NCBI GenBank assembly: GCA_015485375.1
Contig: WFTU01000319.1
Span: 1-31,840 of the forward strand
DNA: 31,840 nucleotides
Direction: 5' to 3'
DNA from: Paracoccaceae bacterium
Lineage (GTDB): Bacteria; Pseudomonadota; Alphaproteobacteria; Rhodobacterales; Rhodobacteraceae
Under the pieces are notes generated by a model that was given only the letters and a program-made list of their open reading frames with translations, was not told the DNA's origin and did not search any database. Made by a program: the position numbers and the translations under genes. This document shows, piece after piece, positions 22,825-30,331 of the stretch (the stretch's first letter is position 1; the number at the start of each line of letters is the position of its first letter).

Positions 22825-24368
22825 CTCTTTCATTGGTTGAAGTGGCCGGAGCGAATTTTCGGACGGATGATGCAAGCGATGCGCTGAACACCGAGTTTAT
22901 GAAGCGACTCGGGATGCGCAAACGATATCTTCCTGCGCGTCTGGCGATTGCGCGCTCTCTCGCCATTCAGGGGCCTCCGCCTTCGCTAGAGCCAGACGTT
23001 GATTACGGAAAGGTTATTAAGGGCGACACACTTTTCGGCACAGGGACCGATTTGTCGGTTTGGGTTTCGTTAATCGTGCAGCGCAATGAGAATGCTGAAC
23101 TCAATGTGCGCGATCTTATTTCATTGGTTGGGGCACACTGGCGTAGGGGGCTTCGCCTTCTAAACGATGAGTGGGAACAATCTCAACACGATGTGGCCAA
23201 GTTTGTGAAGCGCTTAGTGGAAGTTGCCGATCTACCGCAGTCCGGCAAAACGCTGCCCGTCACCGGCGCAACGGGTGGGGCATCGACATTTTCCAGTGGA
23301 AAGATTGATGTACCATTGGGCGAGATCGGCGAAGACATTGCTACCGGGGAACGCGTGTACTGGAGCATGAATGGGCCCGGAGGTTCGCCCCACTGCGCCA
23401 TTATGGGTGGAAGTGGTTCAGGCAAGACAGTAATGGCGGCTGCAATGTTGCGCTCTATTCGGCAGCAGGCGGCAGTTCCGCTGATAGCGTTCGACTTCAA
23501 GGGCGACCTTGCCGATTTCACCGGCGTACAGGATGGCCAAATGCCTTTGGGTCAAGCTTTCGATGCCACGGTTATCGAACCTCCCAGAATGCCTATACCA
23601 CTTGATGTACTTTCCGTTCCTACACGGGACCAGATCAGTATATCAGAGGCTGCCTCCCGCTTTCGTGAATCTTTTGGGCGCCTCAAGGGTTCAAGGTTGG
23701 GAGATCGGCAACGCACCGCGCTCCATGAGGCTGCGAGTAGAGCTTTAGCTATGCACCAGCCATGCGAGCTAGAGCACATTAGGGATGCTCTGGTAGATGT
23801 CTATGCTGAGCACGAAATGAAGGAGGACGGTGCTGTTTCCACCATGGAGGAGTTATGCCGCTTCCCCCTTTTTACCCCGTCAATGAGTCCGCAAGAGTTC
23901 TTTAGTGATAGCTGGATCATAAAGCTCCCCCCTAACGTGGCCGAAGACAGTAGAACGATTGTAGTGAACCTTCTTCTTGACGCGTTGGATCAGTATCTCA
24001 ATTCCCTACCGGACGCGGGAACTGATGCTGGTGGCGCGCGTGGGCTCAGAATACTTTGCATGGTAGACGAGGCACACCAAATCCTCGGGACAAAACTACC
24101 GTCACTTTCACGCTTGATCCGCATGAGCCGGTCAAAGGGAGGTGCCGTCATGCTGGTCTCCCAATCACCCGATGATTTCTCAGGTGAAGACGACGAATTC
24201 CTGGACAATATGGGGCTGGTGGCGGCTTTTGCAACCAACGCCAAACCGGGAGCCGCGGCCCGAGTGCTTGGGAGAGGTGCGAATCTTACAAGCCTTAAGA
24301 CCGGACAGTGTTTTGTTCGGTTTGACAAGGTGACAAGGAAAATCCTGGCGTGGGCGGCAAGGTCGTAG
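22821..24368 (+). CDS. DndE domain fused to a HerA/FtsK-like ATPase
   Basis: The 515-aa protein has an N-terminal DndE-like domain (about residues 1-115; FRTDDASDALNTEFMKRLGM and KRYLPARLAIARSLA). A linker and a HerA/DUF87-type ATPase follow: Walker A MGGSGSGKT near 194-202, DFKGDLADF, Walker B LCMVDEAHQ near 413-421, and MLVSQSPDDF near 445. DndE binds nicked DNA in phosphorothioation, and HerA-like ATPases are hexameric DNA translocases used in several defence systems. A normal DndE is about 110-130 aa. The gene is coupled to dndD' and is probably intact. It might work without the modification enzymes. Confidence 0.8.
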   Translation: MTLSLVEVAGANFRTDDASDALNTEFMKRLGMRKRYLPARLAIARSLAIQGPPPSLEPDVDYGKVIKGDTLFGTGTDLSVWVSLIVQRNENAELNVRDLISLVGAHWRRGLRLLNDEWEQSQHDVAKFVKRLVEVADLPQSGKTLPVTGATGGASTFSSGKIDVPLGEIGEDIATGERVYWSMNGPGGSPHCAIMGGSGSGKTVMAAAMLRSIRQQAAVPLIAFDFKGDLADFTGVQDGQMPLGQAFDATVIEPPRMPIPLDVLSVPTRDQISISEAASRFRESFGRLKGSRLGDRQRTALHEAASRALAMHQPCELEHIRDALVDVYAEHEMKEDGAVSTMEELCRFPLFTPSMSPQEFFSDSWIIKLPPNVAEDSRTIVVNLLLDALDQYLNSLPDAGTDAGGARGLRILCMVDEAHQILGTKLPSLSRLIRMSRSKGGAVMLVSQSPDDFSGEDDEFLDNMGLVAAFATNAKPGAAARVLGRGANLTSLKTGQCFVRFDKVTRKILAWAARS

Positions 24369-24397
24369 ATTCACGTAGGAAAAGTGGAGGCCGTGGG

Positions 24398-24940
24398 TTG
24401 AGTTTAATGGGTGAGGACAGCGTGGAAACAGGGGACTGGAAATATCTTGGAGGAGAGCTATTACGCAGAACGATACAACCTGTGAAGGACGTTCCCTTTG
24501 TTCTCTATGTGATTCTGGCAATTATTGGCCTTGGCGGTTTAGGAATTTGGGTTGAATTGGTGAAAGTGCTTCTAGCTTCTGGTCCCTTTGATCAGACAGG
24601 TTTGCTTATCGCATTGGCGACGTTTTTCCCTGCCTTGATTGGATCGTCTTCACTCCAGCTCATTCTTGCTTCTACCGGAAACGGCAATAAAGTTTTGGTG
24701 TCATTTGCTCTGCTTATCTGCGGAGTTGCGGTTGCCGTCGGGGTTTTGATCAATGTCTTTTTCGAGACTTATCCTGCCGCAGCATTTCGATCTTCGATCT
24801 TCTTTGCGCTCATAGCGGTTTGGCTTTGGTGGATCACAAATGGCGATGACCCAACTTATAAAAGTGCGCCAGTTGATGCGCCGAGTGGAGGAGACACAGA
24901 CAGGCCTCTGAAAGGCGACACTTCGGGGTTCGTCGAATGA
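24398..24940 (+). CDS. Four-helix membrane protein in the Dnd-like operon
   Basis: The 180-aa product has a short charged N terminus, then about four hydrophobic segments (PFVLYVILAIIGLGGLGIWV; IALATFFPALIGSSSLQLIL; VSFALLICGVAVAVGVLINV; SSIFFALIAVWLWWI) and an acidic cytosolic-type tail. The TTG at 24398 was preferred because GGAGG precedes it at 7 nt; the ATG at 24407 is also possible. It overlaps the next gene by four bases (ATGA), so it belongs to this operon. Membrane proteins in defence operons often act as effectors or anchors. Nothing more specific can be said. Confidence 0.7.
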   Translation: MSLMGEDSVETGDWKYLGGELLRRTIQPVKDVPFVLYVILAIIGLGGLGIWVELVKVLLASGPFDQTGLLIALATFFPALIGSSSLQLILASTGNGNKVLVSFALLICGVAVAVGVLINVFFETYPAAAFRSSIFFALIAVWLWWITNGDDPTYKSAPVDAPSGGDTDRPLKGDTSGFVE

Positions 24941-26175
24941 CTGATTTCGAATTCCCGTATGTGACCCCGGCCTTGCGCGTAGACCAGCGGCTAGGTACGT
25001 TTTATGTTGTCTCAATTCCGGCGGAGCTTCTTCTGATCGTCGCAGCAAGTGACCGGATGCGCGCTTCAGTAAAGCCCGATGGTATCGGGTACCTTCTTCA
25101 TGGCACTCAACGTATTGTGCAAGACAAACGCCTCAATGAAATTGCTGACTATATAAATCGAGTGGACTCGGCATTTCCTAACTCAATTATTGTCGCTGCG
25201 AACTACGACCTCGAAACGGGATTTGATCAGGGCGAGTTGGAATATATTTCAGCCGAAGAAACTGGGAGACCGCTTGACAATACTCTGGTTTGGAAGGTGG
25301 AAGAGTCGAAGAGTGGCTGCCATCAATTGATTATTCCTTCGGATAAAAAGCTGGCGGCAATTATTGACGGGCAGCACCGCTTGTTTTCTTTTGCCCGAGC
25401 TGAGCCGGAAGCTATGAGGGATACTCATTTGCTTTGCTCTATCTACATTGACTTGCCTAAAGCGCTTCAAGCTCAGATATTCGCAACGATCAACTCCACA
25501 CAGAAACGCGTAGACCGCAGCCTCACTTATGAGTTGTTCGGGTACAATGTTTCGGACGAGGATGAAGAGCTTTGGACCCCGGATAAGCTGGCAGTTTTTC
25601 TCACCCGCAAGCTCGCTACTGAGCCCGAATCGCCGCTTCAGGGACGCATTCGGGTCGCTCCTAAACAGGACGAAATCTTGAAACAGTTGGCCGCAGAGGC
25701 GAGTTGGCGTGTTTCGACAGCGGTTGTCGTCGACGGAATTCTTAGACTTTTCTCCAGCAACCCCAAGAGAGATGCAAACTTGATGCGGAGGGGAAAGGCT
25801 CGACCTAGAGCGGTGCTGCGCGAGCACACTAAGGACAAATCGCCGCTCCGCAAGCATTTCATTGATGTTAATGATGCCTTGATTTACAAGATTGTGCTCA
25901 ATTATGTCGCTGCTTGCGAGGAAGTTTTTTGGAGCAATGCAAGCGAAAAATCGTTCATTTTTCGGACTATTGGTGTACAGGCCATTTTTGACATTCTCAG
26001 GAAGATCGTAACCGGTTCCCTGGAGGACAAAGATATTAGCGTCGGATATTTCACTCGCCGACTCAATGGCGCGCGCGAGGTTGACTTCGCCGATGAGCAA
26101 TTCCAGAATCCATCTGGGTCGGGTCGAACCCATATTCGGAAAGCGATCGAGAAAGCCATTGGATTTGATCGTTAG
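24937..26175 (+). CDS. DGQHR-domain protein, DndB-like
   Basis: The 412-aa protein carries the hallmark DGQHRLFSF (near residues 145-153) of the DGQHR family that includes DndB, the regulator of dnd operons. Further family features are the preceding IIPSDKKLAAI strand and FATINSTQKRVDRSLTYELF downstream. In known systems DndB binds the dnd promoter, and members of the family may also act as nucleases or NTP-binding proteins. Here it is the last gene, not the first, and is translationally coupled to the membrane protein. It is full length and apparently intact. A regulatory or effector role cannot be separated on sequence. Confidence 0.8.
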   Translation: MTDFEFPYVTPALRVDQRLGTFYVVSIPAELLLIVAASDRMRASVKPDGIGYLLHGTQRIVQDKRLNEIADYINRVDSAFPNSIIVAANYDLETGFDQGELEYISAEETGRPLDNTLVWKVEESKSGCHQLIIPSDKKLAAIIDGQHRLFSFARAEPEAMRDTHLLCSIYIDLPKALQAQIFATINSTQKRVDRSLTYELFGYNVSDEDEELWTPDKLAVFLTRKLATEPESPLQGRIRVAPKQDEILKQLAAEASWRVSTAVVVDGILRLFSSNPKRDANLMRRGKARPRAVLREHTKDKSPLRKHFIDVNDALIYKIVLNYVAACEEVFWSNASEKSFIFRTIGVQAIFDILRKIVTGSLEDKDISVGYFTRRLNGAREVDFADEQFQNPSGSGRTHIRKAIEKAIGFDR

Positions 26176-26184
26176 GCTTTATTG

Positions 26185-26200
26185 CCCCCCCCAAAAAAAA
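26185..26200 (+). other. C8-A8 homopolymer pair after the cargo operon
   Basis: Eight C followed by eight A lie 10 bp downstream of the DGQHR gene stop. The run is prone to slippage and could reflect an indel error. The 141-bp gap up to 26316 holds no gene. Confidence 0.5.
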
Positions 26201-26379
26201 TCGAGCGGGCCAGACAGGAACGTAGATGGCTCCAAGCCTGGGAAGTTCACGCTGGCCGGGCCGGTCGATAGAAACCCTGCTCTGATTTTCAACTGATAGT
26301 TCACTTTTCCCTTGAAATGGCTTACTTCACCAGAAAGATTACCAATCAACCGGAATCAGTGCTCAGGGGGTGCGCGCAG

Positions 26380-27057
26380 ATGGACAGCCGAGAGAGCCTT
26401 CTCCAGGCCGGTGGTCCGTTCGATATTGTCTTGGCCGACCCGCCGTGGCGCTTCGCTTCCAACTCGAAGGACCGGCCGGGGAAGAACCCGATGGCGCACT
26501 ATGAGTGCATGGCGCTCGACGAGATCAAGGCCCTGCCGGTGCGCGAGATTGCAGCCAGAGATGCGCTCCTGCTGCTATGGGTGACGGTGCCGTTTGCGCA
26601 GCAGGCCTGGGGCGTGATGGAGGCCTGGGGGTTCAGGTATGTCTCGCAGATGGTCTGGCCCAAGGAGCGGATCGGGACCGGATTCTGGGTGAGGAACCGC
26701 CACGAAATCGTCTATGTGGCCCGGCGGGGCAGGTTCCCTTGCCCGCGCCCTGCGCCGTTCCCGGACAGCGTGATCCCCGGCCCGCAGCGCGAGCACATCC
26801 AAAGTTCCCTTTTCCGGGATCAGGTCCAGGTCGGCCGAGCGCAGTGGTGGACTCCAGAGGGCCAGCATCCGCTCATTCCGCTTGGCAGCATCGTGTGCGC
26901 CGCCAACGAGCGTAGATTCGCGCAGAGGCGAGGTCACCGTCGTGTTCGGCTCCCCAAGAAGCGCGCGTGCTTCGGCGTCCAGCGTCATCACATCCAGACC
27001 CGCATTGGACCGTTGGCCACGTTCCCTGCAATCTGGCGCTCAAGGCGGTCGATATAG
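26380..27057 (+). pseudogene. MT-A70 adenine methyltransferase, truncated and chimeric
   Basis: Residues 1-139 from the ATG at 26380 match phage MT-A70 N6-adenine methyltransferases: the catalytic ADPPWRFAS, LLLLWVTVPFAQQAWGVMEA, GFRYVSQMVWPKERIGTGFW, and HEIVYVARRG...GPQREH. Family members continue with SRKPDE and a further segment ending in a Trp-rich motif. Here the reading frame instead runs on for 87 codons antisense to the portal and gpW genes, a nonsense tail. The break is at about 26793-26800. The catalytic motif is present, but the missing C-terminal part makes activity doubtful. An upstream ATG at 26317 has no ribosome-binding site. Confidence 0.8.
26797..26988 (-). pseudogene. Lambda-type portal gene, cut after about 64 codons
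   Basis: The frame begins MTLDAEARALLGEPNTTVTS and continues with RMLALWSPPLRSADLDLIPE and KGTLDV, the N terminus of lambda-family portal proteins (usual pattern: W.PSL.SADAD.LP.....DARSRDL). After KGTLDV the similarity stops and the frame runs antisense through the MT-A70 gene. A full portal is about 500 aa. The ATG overlaps the gpW stop (ATGA), so the 5' end is in its native place and only the 3' part was lost. No portal means no functional procapsid from this element. Confidence 0.8.
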
Positions 27058-27194
27058 GCCGCAAGGCGCAAGGCATTCGCCGCGACGTATTCGACACGCT
27101 CTCCGTTCTGATCGACGAAGACCCGTGCAGCCCGCCCGGTCACGAGCAGGTGGTATTGGGCCTTTGCTTCGTCGAGTTGCTCCTGGAGCGTCAC
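26988..27194 (-). CDS. gpW-like head-tail joining protein
   Basis: The 68-aa protein (MTLQEQLDEAKAQYHLLVTG, VFVDQNGERVEYVAANALRL, AAYIDRLERQI) matches phage lambda gpW in size and pattern: an N-terminal helix, a charged beta hairpin and a C-terminal helix. gpW joins the DNA-filled head to the tail. The start is a GTG with GGAGA at 7-nt spacing. It sits between the large terminase and the portal, the usual lambda order. It is intact, although the structural genes it would work with are absent. Confidence 0.75.
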   Translation of the reverse strand: MTLQEQLDEAKAQYHLLVTGRAARVFVDQNGERVEYVAANALRLAAYIDRLERQIAGNVANGPMRVWM

Positions 27195-27206
27195 AGGGGT
27201 GTCTCC

Positions 27207-29285
27207 CTAGCCAAGGGTTTCAGCCAGCTTTCGCAAGCTAATATCACTTTTTGGTTGAAGATCAAACCAAAAGTTATTTCCCTCTGACACCAAATCGTTT
27301 TCGTCCCAGGGAGCGGCCCAGCTCGGTGGATTTTTCCAGTCGATGTGCGGGACCCTGACCTTGCTCGAATGAGCCAGCGCGACGCAGTAAACCAGCAGGT
27401 CCCAGGCTTCGTTGCGGGACTTTCCGGGGTTCACCCAGCCCCTTGCGGTTTTCGTCTCGGCAGTCAGCTCGACATACCACCAGTCCGGTAGCCAGTCGGG
27501 GAAATGCACCATGCCGCCGCCCGGTTCGGTGCGCGCGAGCATGTTGTTCACCATGTCCTTGGCGGCATTTGAGTTGATGAACATGACAGGCACTTCGCCT
27601 CGGGCCTGCGCGCGGCGGTCCTTGCGCTCTGCATCCGGGTAGTCGATCCGCACGAGGGGTGCGGAGGCCCGCGGCTCGCCCTTGAGTAGTTGCACGCGGC
27701 GGTGGAGGTTCTGCCCGTTCTTGCGCAGCTGGCGCCAATATTCATAGGCATTTGCTGTGACGCCCTCGCGGCCGCCCGAGTCCACGGCCATCATCCGAAC
27801 CTGCATCTTGCGGCCCGAGCCGTCACCGAGCTCATATTGGCGCAGCAGAACCTGATCGGTCAGCAAGTGCCAGTCCTCGACATAAGCGCCGGGGTTCAGG
27901 GGCAGCGGGTCGTCATCCTCGTCCAGCCTCGCTGATTTTCTGATCTTGAAGCGGTCGATGATCCACACATCGCCGTGTTCGCCGATCCCGTGAACCTGAC
28001 ATTCGAACCGGCTCTTCTGCACATCCACCGTGGCGAGCAGAAACCGGACGCCCTCCGGCACTACCTTCTCACCGAAATCCCGGGCACGGGCCTTCAATTC
28101 CTCGGGAAGGCGTTCGGCCTCGACCCCTGCGGGCAAGTAGGGCAAAGCCTGATCCGTGTTCACCGTGGTCTTGAGGGCCTCTTCCGAGCCTGTCGCCTCA
28201 AACTCCTGGACCGCCTTGAGGTATTTCAGCGTCATGTCCGTCCAGTCGGCAAAGGCCGCTGCGGGACCTTTCAGCCAGAATGAAGCAATCCGCGAGCGAA
28301 CCGGGGTTCCTGTTATCTCTCCGTTGTCCGGGTCGAACTGCTCCCCGTCGCGTAGCCAGAAGCCACGCTTGTTCATCGCGCGCTTGCCTGGCGTTCCGGT
28401 GTCATCATGGGTCGTGTCCCGGTAGGGGTGAGAACAATGAGGGCAACGCATTACAACCTGCTCGGCCGCTTCCAGCGGGTCCTCGCTGTCGGGCCACTCG
28501 AAGAGAGAGAAATCAGGCTCGAACGGGGCACTGCAGCTTAGGCAGGGCCAATACCACCTTCGCCGGTCGCCGCGGTTGTAGAGCGCCAGAATGCCGGTCG
28601 TCGGCGGGGCCTGATGCGGCGATTGCGGCATCCAGCGGGAATTCTCGATCGGCCGGGAGGGTGAAGATTCCGCCGCACACATTCCGAAACGCCCGAAGGT
28701 CTTCATCCTCTGCGCCGCAAGATCGTAAGGTGAGCCTTCGCCGCCAATATCCTGATCCATCCGGTCATAGTCCGCCAGCCAGAGCCGTCCGACGGGCTTG
28801 CCAGAAAGCTCGTTCACCGTTGGCCAGGAGAGGGTGTAGAGCATCCCGCTCGTGAATTTCGTCGAATAGGTGGACTGGTGATGCTTGCCCGGCAGGAGGC
28901 GCTCGCGCACGGCCGCGGTGTCCCGAAACAGTTTCTCGACGCGCCGCTGGTAGAAATCGCGGGCCGAAGACTGCGACTTGTCGATGTGCATGAAATCGGC
29001 CGGATCGCAGACCGCCGAGTAGGTGAGCCAGTTCAGGCTCATGTCGCTCTTGCCGCACTGGGCCGGGCCGACGAAGATCATCCCAGTGAAATCGACAGAG
29101 GTCAGAACCTCCATCGGCTGCACAAGATAGGGTGTCATGTCATTCCTGAATGGGCCGACATAGGAACCCGGATTATTGATGTAGCGGTATTTCTCCGCCG
29201 CTTGGGCAACGGTCAGGCGTTCGGGCGGGCGCACGGCTTCCGCCGTTGCAAGGACCATCTCTTCCAGCGTCTGAAACCTACCCAT
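27207..29285 (-). CDS. Phage terminase large subunit (GpA family)
   Basis: The 692-aa protein is a lambda GpA-type terminase. The ATPase part has Walker A VGPAQCGKS (72-80) and Walker B RLWLADYDRMD (167-177), followed by two CxxC pairs (CLSC, CPHC) in the GpA zinc-containing region. The C-terminal nuclease starts LATVDVQKSRFECQVHGIG with the first catalytic Asp and ends with the RNase H-like segment through GWVNPGKSRNEAWDLLVYC. It cuts concatemers and drives DNA into proheads. The ATG at 29283-29285 overlaps the small-subunit stop by 8 bp. The gene appears intact, although no capsid genes are present. Confidence 0.9.
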   Translation of the reverse strand: MGRFQTLEEMVLATAEAVRPPERLTVAQAAEKYRYINNPGSYVGPFRNDMTPYLVQPMEVLTSVDFTGMIFVGPAQCGKSDMSLNWLTYSAVCDPADFMHIDKSQSSARDFYQRRVEKLFRDTAAVRERLLPGKHHQSTYSTKFTSGMLYTLSWPTVNELSGKPVGRLWLADYDRMDQDIGGEGSPYDLAAQRMKTFGRFGMCAAESSPSRPIENSRWMPQSPHQAPPTTGILALYNRGDRRRWYWPCLSCSAPFEPDFSLFEWPDSEDPLEAAEQVVMRCPHCSHPYRDTTHDDTGTPGKRAMNKRGFWLRDGEQFDPDNGEITGTPVRSRIASFWLKGPAAAFADWTDMTLKYLKAVQEFEATGSEEALKTTVNTDQALPYLPAGVEAERLPEELKARARDFGEKVVPEGVRFLLATVDVQKSRFECQVHGIGEHGDVWIIDRFKIRKSARLDEDDDPLPLNPGAYVEDWHLLTDQVLLRQYELGDGSGRKMQVRMMAVDSGGREGVTANAYEYWRQLRKNGQNLHRRVQLLKGEPRASAPLVRIDYPDAERKDRRAQARGEVPVMFINSNAAKDMVNNMLARTEPGGGMVHFPDWLPDWWYVELTAETKTARGWVNPGKSRNEAWDLLVYCVALAHSSKVRVPHIDWKNPPSWAAPWDENDLVSEGNNFWFDLQPKSDISLRKLAETLG

Positions 29286-29931
29286 CGAGGTCCGTTCCCG
29301 CGATCTCGCCGATCTGGCTGGGTGTGGCACGTTCCTTCGGCATTTCTACGAGCGTATGGTGGAGGTCAGCCTGTAGCGCGTCCACCATGCGCGTCAGCTC
29401 TTCCCGGGCCTCGGCGGGAAGGGCGTGGCCCTCGCTCAGTTGGTCGATCCAGAGTTGTGTCGTCGTTTTGAGGCGATGGAATGCTTCGCCAAGGACCTCC
29501 AGAACGTCCTCGGTCGGCCACAACTCGCCCGCCTGGAGGCGCCATTTCTGTTCCTTGAGCTTGGCATCCCAGACGTCTTTCTGGAGGGCTTTTGGCAGGT
29601 CTTCGACGCCCATTTTCTTGATGTGCTGGGCGACGTTCACGCGCGGCGTCACGAGGTATTGTGCCGCCTGCCGAAAGTCGTAGAGGGGCTGGTTGCCGCG
29701 GTGCTGGCCGACCGGGGGGAGTTCGGATAGTCGCTTGAGGATGGTCTTGCGGTCCATCCCCCAGACCTGCATCAGGAACGTCACCGATACCGGTCGGTTC
29801 AGGGCCATGATGACAGTGCTGTCCGAGGCAGTCCGATGGGTGCCGCCACCGCCGCGGTTCTTTTTCTTTTGTCCTCTTTTTTCCGTCGGCGCATCAGTTT
29901 CGATGCCGAGGAATTCATCCACGTCGCTCAT
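29278..29931 (-). CDS. Terminase small subunit (Nu1/DUF1441-like)
   Basis: The 217-aa product has a winged-helix-type domain (FLMQVWGMDRKTILKRLSEL, PPVGQHRGNQPLYDFRQAAQ, residues about 50-90) like phage DNA-packaging Nu1 proteins. Helical segments follow, probably for oligomerisation and contact with the large subunit. A lysine-rich stretch (KRGQKKKNRGGGG) lies near the N terminus. It recognises the packaging site on DNA. The ATG overlaps the stop of the alpA gene by four bases, so int-side regulation and packaging genes form one coupled unit. Confidence 0.8.
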   Translation of the reverse strand: MSDVDEFLGIETDAPTEKRGQKKKNRGGGGTHRTASDSTVIMALNRPVSVTFLMQVWGMDRKTILKRLSELPPVGQHRGNQPLYDFRQAAQYLVTPRVNVAQHIKKMGVEDLPKALQKDVWDAKLKEQKWRLQAGELWPTEDVLEVLGEAFHRLKTTTQLWIDQLSEGHALPAEAREELTRMVDALQADLHHTLVEMPKERATPSQIGEIAGTDLDG

Positions 29932-30152
29932 GCCCGCTCCGCGATCCGGGCCTCCTGCCAGGCTTGGATTTCAGACTCGATGAAGGCGATCCGGGTGGGA
30001 GAGAGTTTCACAGGCTTCGGGAACAGCCCCGAATCGGCCCATTTGTAGATCGTCCTGCTGGACAGTCCGATCCTGCGCGCAACCTCTCCAACACCAATGA
30101 ACACGACGGGATCGTTCCCGGCGGACACCTTTGTGCGGTCTTGTCTGGACAT
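29928..30152 (-). CDS. alpA: AlpA-family regulator/excisionase-like protein
   Basis: The 74-aa protein contains the MerR-like HTH of AlpA: VGEVARRIGLSSRTIYKWAD then SGLFPKPVKLSPTRIAFIES and EIQAWQEARI, the whole family length. In P4 and related elements AlpA activates the integrase gene or acts as excisionase. The ATG at 30150-30152 has AAAGG immediately upstream. It lies between the integrase and the terminase genes on the same strand, with an inverted repeat separating it from int. Coupling to terS (ATGA) suggests induction of AlpA also turns on packaging. Confidence 0.8.
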   Translation of the reverse strand: MSRQDRTKVSAGNDPVVFIGVGEVARRIGLSSRTIYKWADSGLFPKPVKLSPTRIAFIESEIQAWQEARIAERA

Positions 30153-30280
30153 GCCTTTGATACCCCAGAGATGAATCGCTTCCCCGAAACCATAAATCAC
30201 CCAAAAGATGAAAAACAAGTTGAAAGTTGATTGTGCTGTTGGGCCATGCCAATTTGCGGTTGGCGGGCAGTCCGCCGTCT

Positions 30281-30331
30281 GGCGAAGCCGGGGTTTCGTC
30301 AACGCTCCTCCACCCCAACCCCGGCTTCGCC
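30281..30331. repeat. 15-bp inverted repeat between int and alpA
   Basis: GGCGAAGCCGGGGTT (30281-30295) and AACCCCGGCTTCGCC (30317-30331) are perfect complements with a 21-nt loop. The right arm touches the last base of the int stop codon. No T-run follows on the minus strand, so it may be a barrier, a rho-dependent stop or an RNA-stability hairpin separating int from alpA-terS. Confidence 0.6.

Noticed and set aside
21787..26175. Working phosphorothioation locus
   Set aside because: There is no dndA or dndC, dndD lacks its Walker A half, and no dndFGH genes are present in the window.
26575..26796. Continuation of the portal reading frame
   Set aside because: After KGTLDV the sequence is antisense to the MT-A70 catalytic region and has no portal similarity, so it is only read-through past the scar.
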